Below, piece after piece: positions 24,286-31,379 of a stretch of DNA of 34,748 nt. Origin of the DNA: a bacterium (lineage in GTDB: Bacteria > Auribacterota > UBA3054); assembly GCA_017554565.1 (NCBI GenBank), contig JAFZID010000059.1:1-34748 (forward strand), given 5' to 3'. Within the stretch, counting starts at the first letter, position 1, and every line of letters starts with the position of its first letter. Below the pieces are notes generated by a model. That model saw nothing but the letters and a program-made list of their open reading frames with translations. It searched no databases and had not been told where the DNA came from. Made by a program: the position numbers and the translations under genes.

Positions 24286-25637
24286 AAGGAGGCTCCTTGG
24301 TTCAGGTCGTCCAGGTAATATTGTATCTTAACGCCGGTGGTCTGCATGGCGCCGGTGGGACAGACGTTATGACATTTTCCGCAGCCCAGGCAGGCTTCAG
24401 CTTCCAGTTTCGGCGTGCCGTTGGCTCGAAGCGTTATGGCCGCGGTCGGGCAGGACGCGGCGCATTTGCCGCAAGCGCCTTCGCCCTGGAAGGGAATGCA
24501 TTTCTTTGCGTTGAAGGTTGCCTTTCCTATGACGAAAGATTTCTTTCTCTCGGGATCTATCTTTCTCAGCGCGCCGGTCGGGCAGATCGAGGAGCAAAGC
24601 GCGCAGTCGGTTGAGCAAGCTCCGCGCTTGAAATCAAGGCGGGGCGCGCCGAAGCCGGCGGGGCCCAAAGTCAGAACTTTCTGAGGGCATTTGGAGACGC
24701 ACAAACCGCAGGCGGTGCATTTGGCTAGGAAAGAGCTTTCCTCAATGGCGCCGGGAGGCCTCACCAAAAGCGCTTTTTCTTCCGGAGCTTTAAGCTCTTT
24801 TTTCGCGAGGAACCTAAACAGGCCGCCGCCAGCCAAACCAGCCGCGGCGCCGGCGGAAAGAGCAATAAGAAATTTTCTGCGCTCCAAATCAGGAGCTCTT
24901 TCTTTCTCCTGTTTTTTCCAAAGGAAGGAATAGGTCGGGCCGGTCCTGGGGCAGACCGTCAGGCAGTCCAGGCACATGACGCAGTAAGCTCTTTTCACTT
25001 CGTTCTTCTTCTGGTCGATGCAGCCCGTGGGGCAGACGTTCTCGCACTTGCCGCAGTGCACGCATTCATCGGGGATCGCTATCCCGAAAGCCGATATTTT
25101 GGCGATCCTGCTGAGAAGCAATCCCACGGGGCATATGCTGGTGCAGAAGATCCTGCCGAAAAGAAGCGTGATGACAAGAATCGCGGCAAAGAAAATGACG
25201 CCGAAGCAAAGGGGAGCCGTCAGCGCGCGGCCGAAGAGGGAATATGGATCGAGCAGACGGAAAACAAAGGCGGATCCGAAAACCATCGCGCCTATGAACA
25301 AACCGAGAATAAAACCGCCAATGATCGGATAGATCTTTTTCCTGCCCTTTTTTGTTAAGAGCGCGACGAAGCTCAGAGCGGAGCCCAAGGGGCACATGAA
25401 GGAACAGAAAAGGCGGCCGAAGATAAGCGTCAGAAGCGCTATGGTGAGAACTGCCGCAAGCGCGCTCAGTCCGAAGGAAAAGAACAAGCGCAGGACGGAC
25501 GGTCCCGCCTGGCACATGGGAAGAGTTTCCAAGAACTTAGCGGAGCCCAAAAAGACAACCGCCCCCAAGACTACCGTCAGGGCGGAAAGGAGGAGACGCA
25601 GGCCTCTCAGAAAGAAATACAAAGCGTTATATCTCAC
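24282..25637 (-). CDS. NapH-NapG-like fusion: membrane polyferredoxin with internal Tat-like segment
   Basis: 451 residues. Residues 1-180 hold about five membrane helices with two GRxFCxxxCPxG motifs, the NapH hallmark. Two ferredoxin motifs follow (CVHCGKCENVCP, CVMCLDCLTVCP). At 253-254 a twin-arginine sequence ERRKFLIALS precedes a hydrophobic helix, then four further cysteine motifs (CTACGLCVSKCP, CSTDCALCSSICP, a longer one with GACGKCAASCP, CLGCGKCHNVCP) resemble NapG. NapGH is known to pass electrons from quinol to periplasmic acceptors. GTG at 25637 is the start and coincides with the predicted first base of the mRNA. Confidence 0.82.
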   Translation of the reverse strand: MRYNALYFFLRGLRLLLSALTVVLGAVVFLGSAKFLETLPMCQAGPSVLRLFFSFGLSALAAVLTIALLTLIFGRLFCSFMCPLGSALSFVALLTKKGRKKIYPIIGGFILGLFIGAMVFGSAFVFRLLDPYSLFGRALTAPLCFGVIFFAAILVITLLFGRIFCTSICPVGLLLSRIAKISAFGIAIPDECVHCGKCENVCPTGCIDQKKNEVKRAYCVMCLDCLTVCPRTGPTYSFLWKKQEKERAPDLERRKFLIALSAGAAAGLAGGGLFRFLAKKELKAPEEKALLVRPPGAIEESSFLAKCTACGLCVSKCPQKVLTLGPAGFGAPRLDFKRGACSTDCALCSSICPTGALRKIDPERKKSFVIGKATFNAKKCIPFQGEGACGKCAASCPTAAITLRANGTPKLEAEACLGCGKCHNVCPTGAMQTTGVKIQYYLDDLNQGASL

Positions 25638-25643
25638 AATTTC

Positions 25644-25672
25644 ATTTTATAAAATTATTCGTTTCAGGACAA
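25644..25672 (-). promoter_or_regulatory. Promoter of the NapGH/aldo-keto reductase operon (leaderless)
   Basis: Minus strand: -35 TTGTCC (25667-25672), exactly 17 bases, -10 TAAAAT (25644-25649). Seven bases beyond the -10 the predicted first base is the G of the GTG start codon at 25637. Confidence 0.75.
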
Positions 25673-25728
25673 GAGCGTAATGATGTTACCCCTTTGAGCC
25701 GGCTAATTTGCGCGGTGCGCCGGATTTT

Positions 25729-25737
25729 TGCTAAAAT
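25729..25737 (+). promoter_or_regulatory. Extended -10 promoter of the LysM lipoprotein gene (leaderless)
   Basis: TGCTAAAAT at 25729-25737; seven bases separate it from the ATG at 25745, so the transcript should begin at or one base before the start codon. Confidence 0.7.
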
Positions 25738-25744
25738 ATTTGAT

Positions 25745-26389
25745 ATGAACACTGTTAAAATCACAATTATTGCCTCCGCAGCCATCCTGGGACTCCTCAT
25801 TGGCTGCCGAAAAAGTTCGGACGTCATGCTCTCCGCTCCCACGGAGCCGCCCGAAGCGATCCTGAAACCCGCCCTCCTTACCGCCACCACCATCAGCCCG
25901 GCGGTGGAGAAACCCATCAACGTGCCTGACTCCAAGGAAGGTCCCACCGTTACGGTGGCGGAAGGCAAGAAGACCGAGCCTGCGAACGAAAAAAAGCAGG
26001 ATGACGACGTGCTGCGCCCCGCCACCGCCGGCTTGAACGTCACCAAGGGCTCCGCCGTGGATACGAAAAATTATCTTCACAAGTGCGTCAGCGGCGATAC
26101 CACGGAAAGCGTCGCGGCGGCCTACGGCGTCGAGGAAAAGGACATCTGCCTTCTGAACGGCGTGCGTGTGGGCGCCAATCTCGCTTCCGGCAAGATCATT
26201 CTTCTCAGGAAAGACACTTCCGAGATAAGCCAGGCTCCGGACGTCACGACTTACACGGTGGTCCCCGGAGACACCTTCTCCAAGATCGCCAGGACTTTCA
26301 GCATCGCCCCCTCTGCTCTCATGAAAATGAACAGCACCAGCAACAGTTCATTGCAGATAGGCGACGTCCTTTACGTACCGCATAAATAA
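25745..26389 (+). CDS. Lipoprotein with two LysM domains
   Basis: 214 residues. The signal ends in lipobox LLIGC with Cys21. After a low-complexity Pro/Lys/Glu linker come two LysM repeats of about 45 residues: YLHKCVSGDTTESVAAAYGV and TYTVVPGDTFSKIARTFSI, each ending in the GxIILL/GDVLYV strand. LysM binds peptidoglycan or other N-acetylglucosamine polymers, so this is probably a wall-binding outer-membrane lipoprotein. No catalytic domain is present. The longer frame from 25694 would lack any signal, so ATG at 25745 is preferred, which also matches the promoter. Confidence 0.9.
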   Translation: MNTVKITIIASAAILGLLIGCRKSSDVMLSAPTEPPEAILKPALLTATTISPAVEKPINVPDSKEGPTVTVAEGKKTEPANEKKQDDDVLRPATAGLNVTKGSAVDTKNYLHKCVSGDTTESVAAAYGVEEKDICLLNGVRVGANLASGKIILLRKDTSEISQAPDVTTYTVVPGDTFSKIARTFSIAPSALMKMNSTSNSSLQIGDVLYVPHK

Positions 26390-26427
26390 CCTTATACCGA
26401 CCAACCATAAATTTTAAGGAAAACACT

Positions 26428-27528
26428 ATGTGTCTCAAGACCCCCCTGTATGACGTTCACGTCGCCATGGGCGCCAAGATGGCTCCCTTCGGCGGATGGG
26501 ACATGCCCATCCAGTACACCAGCATCGTGGAAGAGCATACGGCCTGCAGAACGAAAGCCGCCCTTTTTGACATCTGCCACATGGGCGAATTCTTCGTAAC
26601 AGGCCCCAACGCGCTCTCAGACCTCAACAAGCTCTTCACCTGCGAGCTCTCCACGCTGGCCATCGGCCGCTGCCGCTACGGATTCCTTTTGAACGAACAG
26701 GGCGGGACTCAGGACGACCTCATCACCTACCGCCTCAGCGAGGAGAAATTCATGGTGGTGGTGAACGCCGGCACCAGGGAGAACGACGCCAAATGGATCA
26801 GCGCGCACCTCTCTCCGGACACCAAGTTCGACGAAGCCTCCAGCCAGGTGGCGAAACTCGACCTCCAGGGCCCCGCTTCCGCGGAAGCTTTGCAGCCCAT
26901 CTGCGAATACGATCTCAAGGAGATGAAATACTACACCTTCGTGGAAACGAAAGTTTTGGGAAAAAGAGCCATCGTGAGCCGCACGGGCTACACCGGCGAA
27001 TACGGCTTCGAGATCTACATCGACGTGGAAATGTGCAAGCCAGTCTGGGACGCGCTGCTGGCCACCGGCATCCCGGTGCCCGCCGGCTTGGGCGCCAGGG
27101 ACACGCTTAGATTGGAATGCGGGCTCCCGCTCTACGGCCATGAGATGAACGACACCATGTCCCCCGTGGCCAGCGGCCTGACTTTCGCCATCGCCAAGGA
27201 CAAGGAATTCTACATCGGCAAAGACGTGGTCATGAAGGAACTGGCGGAAGGCACCCCGAGGAAACTCGTGGGATTGCAGCTCACCACCAAGCAGAGCGGC
27301 CGCAACGGCCAGAACGTTTTGTGCGGCGACAAAGTCGTCGGCACCGTGACGAGCGGATCCTTGGCGCCGAGCCTTGGCTACGCCGTGGCCTTCGCCTACG
27401 TTGACAAGGACTACTGCGAGATCGGCACGAAGCTGGCCATCGACAACGGCCGCAAGATGCTGGAAGCGGAAGTCGTTCCCACGCCCTTCTACAAGGACGG
27501 CACGGCCCGCCGCAAAACAACTGCCTAA
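26428..27528 (+). CDS. gcvT: Glycine cleavage system T protein (aminomethyltransferase)
   Basis: Transfers the methylene group from aminomethyl-lipoyl-H protein to tetrahydrofolate. 366 residues with the usual start PLYDVHVAMGAKMAPFGGWDMPIQY, the folate-site segments KAALFDICHMGE, and GYTGEYGFEIYI, and the C-terminal GTVTSGSLAPSLGYAVAF. An AAGGA site precedes the ATG. No gcvH or gcvP is nearby, and a terminator follows directly, so partners must be elsewhere. No glycine riboswitch fits in the 38-base gap upstream. A GcvT-like folate enzyme (YgfZ, sarcosine oxidase) is less likely given the intact motifs. Confidence 0.92.
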   Translation: MCLKTPLYDVHVAMGAKMAPFGGWDMPIQYTSIVEEHTACRTKAALFDICHMGEFFVTGPNALSDLNKLFTCELSTLAIGRCRYGFLLNEQGGTQDDLITYRLSEEKFMVVVNAGTRENDAKWISAHLSPDTKFDEASSQVAKLDLQGPASAEALQPICEYDLKEMKYYTFVETKVLGKRAIVSRTGYTGEYGFEIYIDVEMCKPVWDALLATGIPVPAGLGARDTLRLECGLPLYGHEMNDTMSPVASGLTFAIAKDKEFYIGKDVVMKELAEGTPRKLVGLQLTTKQSGRNGQNVLCGDKVVGTVTSGSLAPSLGYAVAFAYVDKDYCEIGTKLAIDNGRKMLEAEVVPTPFYKDGTARRKTTA

Positions 27529-27539
27529 ATTTCTTTTTT

Positions 27540-27570
27540 GAAGGCAGAGAAACCTCTGCCTTCTTTTTTT
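27540..27570 (+). terminator. Terminator after gcvT
   Basis: Perfect 10-bp stem GAAGGCAGAG / CTCTGCCTTC with loop AAAC, followed by seven T's (27564-27570). The next gene starts only 11 bases further on, so read-through or a hidden promoter must supply it. Confidence 0.9.
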
Positions 27571-27581
27571 GCCTAAAAAAT

Positions 27582-28826
27582 ATGCGACCCCATCTGTTTT
27601 CCCTGCTTGGACTCCTTTTGGTCACAGCGGCGCTTTTTTACAAAGTGCTGCTGCCCCTCTCCCCTGTCATCGCCAGCGACTCCCCCTACCACCAGATCGT
27701 AAGGAAAGCCCAGATCGCCGCCAAGCCCGGCGGCGTTATGTGGTCTGAGGACGGCTACCTGGGCAACGGGCACAGCGCCAACTATGAGCTTTATTCGCCC
27801 ATCAGGCGCTTCGTTCCCTTCCAGTATTACAACACGGCGCTTTTCCCCCTGTGCGTCTTTCTGGCGGGGCTGGGGCTCTACGCTTTCCTCATCGTCGTCG
27901 GCCTGAGAGCAAGGGCCGCCTTCGTCGGGGCCTTGGCGCTTATTTTGTCAGGGCATTTCATAACCTGCGTTTTTTCCGGGCACGCCGGGACCTTCATGAT
28001 GTGGGCGGTCTTCATGTGGGATCTCTTCGCCCTGACCTGCGCCGTAAAATTCCGCTCGATCATCGCCATGGTATGGGCCGGAGTATTTTCCGCTCTCGTC
28101 TTGCGCTACCAGTTCGACATAGGCTTCCTGCTTCTTATGATCCTCTTCTTCTGGTTTTTGATCCTCTGCTGGAAAGAAAAAGAAAAAAAGCAGTTTGGAA
28201 AGCTTATCGTTGGAACGATCCTCTCCCTGATCGTTTTCTGCGCCTTCGGCGCCCACGCCTTCTTCTACGTTCTGGGGATCTCCAACGATTCCGCCAGCAA
28301 CGCCGCTGTGACTGAAAGCGCGAAGGAAAGCAAACTGGAAAAATGGGACTGGGCCACCCAGTGGTCCTTCCCCGTGAGCGAAACAAGCTCCCTTTTGTTC
28401 CCGGGGATCTACGGCTGGGGCAACCAGGATGCCGAGGCTCCCTACTACGGCGCCATCGGGCGCTCCCTGAAGTGGCCCAAGGGCGGCCTGGAGAATTTCT
28501 CCATCAACACCCAGGGGGAAGGCGCGGCCATCCTTCTCCTGGCCCTGCTGGCGGTGTCGCTGCTCTTCTCTTCCTATAAGGACAAATGGTTCGTAATTTT
28601 CTGGCTCGCCGTGGCGATCGCGGGACTTTTGTTCTCCTACGGCCGCTACTGCGACATATCGCCCGGAAGCGAGACGGGCTTCGGACCCTACAGGCTCTTT
28701 TATCTCTTGCCCAAGATGTCGGACATGCGCAACCCCATAAAGTTCCTCTATCCCTTTATGCTGGCCGCTTCCGTCCTCTGCGCCCTGGGCTTCAACCATC
28801 TTTGCAGGGAGGAGAAAAATGCCTGA
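27582..28826 (+). CDS. YfhO-like membrane protein, N-terminal half
   Basis: 414 residues, around ten hydrophobic helices beginning at residue 3. The long loop with SETSSLLFPGIYGWGNQ and APYYGAIG, and the end MSDMRNPIKFLYPFMLAASVLCALGF, follow the pattern of the YfhO family of GT-C-like membrane proteins, which are linked to glycosylation of wall or lipid polymers. YfhO proteins are normally one chain of about 850 residues; this ends after the membrane half. No Shine-Dalgarno is seen, and the start is 11 bases past a terminator. Confidence 0.7.
   Translation: MRPHLFSLLGLLLVTAALFYKVLLPLSPVIASDSPYHQIVRKAQIAAKPGGVMWSEDGYLGNGHSANYELYSPIRRFVPFQYYNTALFPLCVFLAGLGLYAFLIVVGLRARAAFVGALALILSGHFITCVFSGHAGTFMMWAVFMWDLFALTCAVKFRSIIAMVWAGVFSALVLRYQFDIGFLLLMILFFWFLILCWKEKEKKQFGKLIVGTILSLIVFCAFGAHAFFYVLGISNDSASNAAVTESAKESKLEKWDWATQWSFPVSETSSLLFPGIYGWGNQDAEAPYYGAIGRSLKWPKGGLENFSINTQGEGAAILLLALLAVSLLFSSYKDKWFVIFWLAVAIAGLLFSYGRYCDISPGSETGFGPYRLFYLLPKMSDMRNPIKFLYPFMLAASVLCALGFNHLCREEKNA
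28806..28814 (+). promoter_or_regulatory. Strong ribosome-binding site for the second YfhO half
   Basis: AGGGAGGAG ends 4 bases before the ATG at 28819, inside the end of the first half gene. It shows that the second half is initiated separately and not produced by frameshifting. Confidence 0.8.
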
Positions 28827-30102
28827 GAAATTGAAAACGCTTTTCACTTCCCTGAATTTGGGCGAAAAGCTCTTCGCCCTGTCTTTCCTTGTTTTGATCC
28901 TCTGGGGGCTCTTTTTATTGGCGCCGGTAGTGACCGGCGGCTTCTCCGCTTCCATAAACAGGCAAAAAGTCGAAGGCCTCCGGAACCATCCCGCTTTGCA
29001 GAGCGAGATTGCCGCGCTCCTTAGAAGAGGCACTCCGCAGTCCGTCATCGACAAGCAGCTTTCCGCCATGGCCGCGGAGCAGACAAACGCCTGCACCCTT
29101 CAGCGGGAAAAAGCCATCCTCTGGGGCCTGGCGGCCCTGGTGATAGTCGGCTTGGCCATACTGACGCTCATAATAAAAAAAGACCTTCCCAAGGACAAGC
29201 GGAATCTGCTGTTGGGAGCGATCATAACCGTGATGCTCATCCAGGGCTTCACCATGGCCGTCCGCTACATCGAGCCCGATCCCCGGGATCTCTCCTGCCC
29301 GGACGGCATCAAGAAGCTCATGAAGCTGGACAAACTTTACCGCGTCCACGCCCTCAACAGAGCCCTCTACAACGCCTGGATCTCGGAATACTTCCCGCTC
29401 TATGACATTCCCTGCATCGACGTGCCGGCGGATTCCCGTCCCAGCGTCTGGCGGCGGCTTTTCTTCTACGATCCCAGCTTCTCCCTCCCGAGGCGCCTGT
29501 TATACGCCAACGTGCGCTATGTCCTGGCTTCGTCGGAAGAGCTGGACATGCTCTCAAGACAGGGCATGCCCCTGAAAAAGATCGGCAACTTCAACTATCA
29601 GGGCCAGCGCCAGACCATCGGGGAGCTACAGAATACTCTGCCCCGCTTCTTCGCGCCGCAGAGCATGGTCTCCCTTCCCAAGCTGGAGGAAGCCCAGGCC
29701 TTCATGAACGATCCCAAGGTCGATCCCAGAGCCGTCAGCGTTTTGCATTCGGAAAAAACCTTCCCCAGGGGCGAGGGCACCAACATTGTCACGCTTGTAA
29801 ATTTCAGCCCGGAAAAAGTCGAGCTGAAAGCGAATTTCAGCTTCCCGGGCTGCGTCGTTCTGGCCTGCGAGCCCCTTAGCGGCTGGTACGCCCTGGTGGA
29901 CGGAGAAAAGCAAACAGCGGAGCGCTGCAACCTGATGCAGCAGGCCGTTTCCGTCCCCGCAGGCGAGCATCTCGTCACCTTCGTTTACGATAAACGCGAC
30001 CTGAGCTCCGTAGTCTGCGACATCATGCACGTAGTCTTCCTGCCCCTTTTCGCGGTATTCACTTTAGTCGTTCTCTTTTTGAAAAAGAAAAATGCCCAAT
30101 AA
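28819..30102 (+). CDS. YfhO-like protein, C-terminal half
   Basis: 427 residues. Two N-terminal helices and one more near residue 130 precede a soluble, probably periplasmic region, and a final helix (410-425). The segment VLACEPLSGWYALVDGEKQTAERCNLMQQAVSVPAGEH matches the end of YfhO proteins (pattern S..Y.GW.a.VDG......N....V.vPAG.H.v). Together with the previous gene it gives about 841 residues, the expected size for an unsplit YfhO. The 8-base overlap with the upstream gene and the strong ribosome site imply coordinated synthesis. Confidence 0.68.
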   Translation: MPEKLKTLFTSLNLGEKLFALSFLVLILWGLFLLAPVVTGGFSASINRQKVEGLRNHPALQSEIAALLRRGTPQSVIDKQLSAMAAEQTNACTLQREKAILWGLAALVIVGLAILTLIIKKDLPKDKRNLLLGAIITVMLIQGFTMAVRYIEPDPRDLSCPDGIKKLMKLDKLYRVHALNRALYNAWISEYFPLYDIPCIDVPADSRPSVWRRLFFYDPSFSLPRRLLYANVRYVLASSEELDMLSRQGMPLKKIGNFNYQGQRQTIGELQNTLPRFFAPQSMVSLPKLEEAQAFMNDPKVDPRAVSVLHSEKTFPRGEGTNIVTLVNFSPEKVELKANFSFPGCVVLACEPLSGWYALVDGEKQTAERCNLMQQAVSVPAGEHLVTFVYDKRDLSSVVCDIMHVVFLPLFAVFTLVVLFLKKKNAQ

Positions 30103-31319
30103 AAGGCTTTTGATAGTCTCCTTCATTTTTCCGCCCCAGCTTCTGGCCCGCTCGCTTCAGCTTTTGAAGACCGCCAACGCCCTTGCGAAGCTGGGCTGGG
30201 ACATCACGGTCTATACCGCGGACTACCGGCTTTTGAAATACAAATGCGACGAGAGCCTTCTTGAAAAGCTGGATCCTTCGGTGAAGATCATCCCCGGCTA
30301 CACCTTCGAGAACTGGCTTCTGGCCAACCTGACCGCCAGCCTTTCCCTGGGCATGCCGGACGACAAATACCTCTGGAGATACCGGGGCGAAAAATATCTG
30401 AAGGAATTCCTCAAAACGGAAAAATTCGACGCCCTGGCTTCCTTCGGGCTGCAGTGGTCCTCCCACCTTCTGGCCGAAGAAGTCAAGAAATTCACGAATC
30501 TTCCCTGGCTGGCCCATTTCAGCGACCCTTGGGTGGAGAACGACTACCATCATAGAATCTGGCCCATAAGCGCCGTAAACCGCGCCCAGGAGCGTTCCGT
30601 GGCCGCTCTGGCGGACCGTCTCTGCTTCACCACGGAAAAAACGCAAGAACTGGTCCTGAAAAAATATTCTCCCGAGATCCGAAAGAAAGGCATGAGCGTC
30701 CCCCACTGCTTCGCTCCCGAGCTTTATCCGGAAGCCGAGCCTTTTAAGGAAGGGCTCCATCTCGTCCACGTGGGATCTTTTTACGGCAAACACAATCCCG
30801 TCAATTTCCTCAAAGCCGTAAGCGCTTTTTTGGAAAAGCAGCCCCGCTTCAAAAAAATATTGCAGTGCCACTTCGTGGGCCTCGGCCAGGGAAAATACGG
30901 CTCCCTGGCGGAAGAGCTGGGCGTCGGGGAGAATCTTGAGTTCATCCCGAAGGTCCCCTACTTCGAGAGCCTGGGTTGGATGAAACGGGCCACGGCGCTT
31001 TTTTTCCATCGACGTGGTCAAGAATTCCCTTTTGTCCAAACTGCCGGACTACGTGGGCGCCGGAAGGCCGCTTTTCGCGATTTCCGATCAGGGCAGCCCC
31101 ACCTGGACCTACGTGGAGAAGCTGCACGGCCTGACGGCCAGCCAGTCAGACGTTGAGGACATCGCGGAGAAACTGGAGCGCCTCGCCCTCTCCTGGGAGA
31201 AAGACAACGCCCTTCGGGAATTCAGCTACACCCCTACCGAAGCTTCCTTCTTCGATTCCCTCAACACCACGAAACAGCTTTCCGAAGCCCTGGAAGAACT
31301 GACGCGAAAAGAAAGCTGA
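30092..31319 (+). CDS. Family 4-like glycosyltransferase, frameshifted in a T run
   Basis: Begins with LLIVSFIFPPQLLARSLQLLKTANALAKLGWDITVYT, a GT-B enzyme of the GT4 type, with LVHVGSFYGKHNP and the C-terminal donor lobe. The frame opened at 30092 runs to 31156, but family-like sequence leaves it after ATALF near 31000 and continues in another frame as IDVVKNSLLSKLPDYVGAGRPLFA to the stop at 31319. The break coincides with a run of seven T (30999-31005); six would restore one frame of about 408 residues. It may be a sequencing error, a real mutation or slippage. Overlaps the YfhO C-half by 11 bases. Sugar unknown. Confidence 0.78.
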
Positions 31320-31341
31320 ACAACAAAGGAAAGGCAAAAGC

Positions 31342-31378
31342 AAAACGCCGTCCGTTTTTTTGCGGACGGCGTTTTTTT
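31342..31378. terminator. Bidirectional terminator between the glycosyltransferase and pcrA
   Basis: Stem of 13 bp (AAAACGCCGTCCG at 31342-31354, CGGACGGCGTTTT at 31363-31375) with an 8-base loop. T's follow on the plus strand and A's precede it, so it can serve both convergent genes. Confidence 0.9.
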
Positions 31379-31379
31379 A

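Noticed and set aside
24286-24298. AAGGAGCCTCCTT palindrome as a hairpin hiding the ribosome-binding site
   Set aside because: A one-base loop cannot fold; no larger hairpin was found.
25694-25744. Longer N-terminus for the LysM protein
   Set aside because: It would bury the lipoprotein signal and precede the predicted transcription start.
26390-26427. Glycine riboswitch before gcvT
   Set aside because: Only 38 bases are available and no tandem aptamer sequence is seen.
28800-28830. Frameshift between the two YfhO-like halves
   Set aside because: The second half has its own ATG and strong ribosome-binding site, so two separate genes are more likely.
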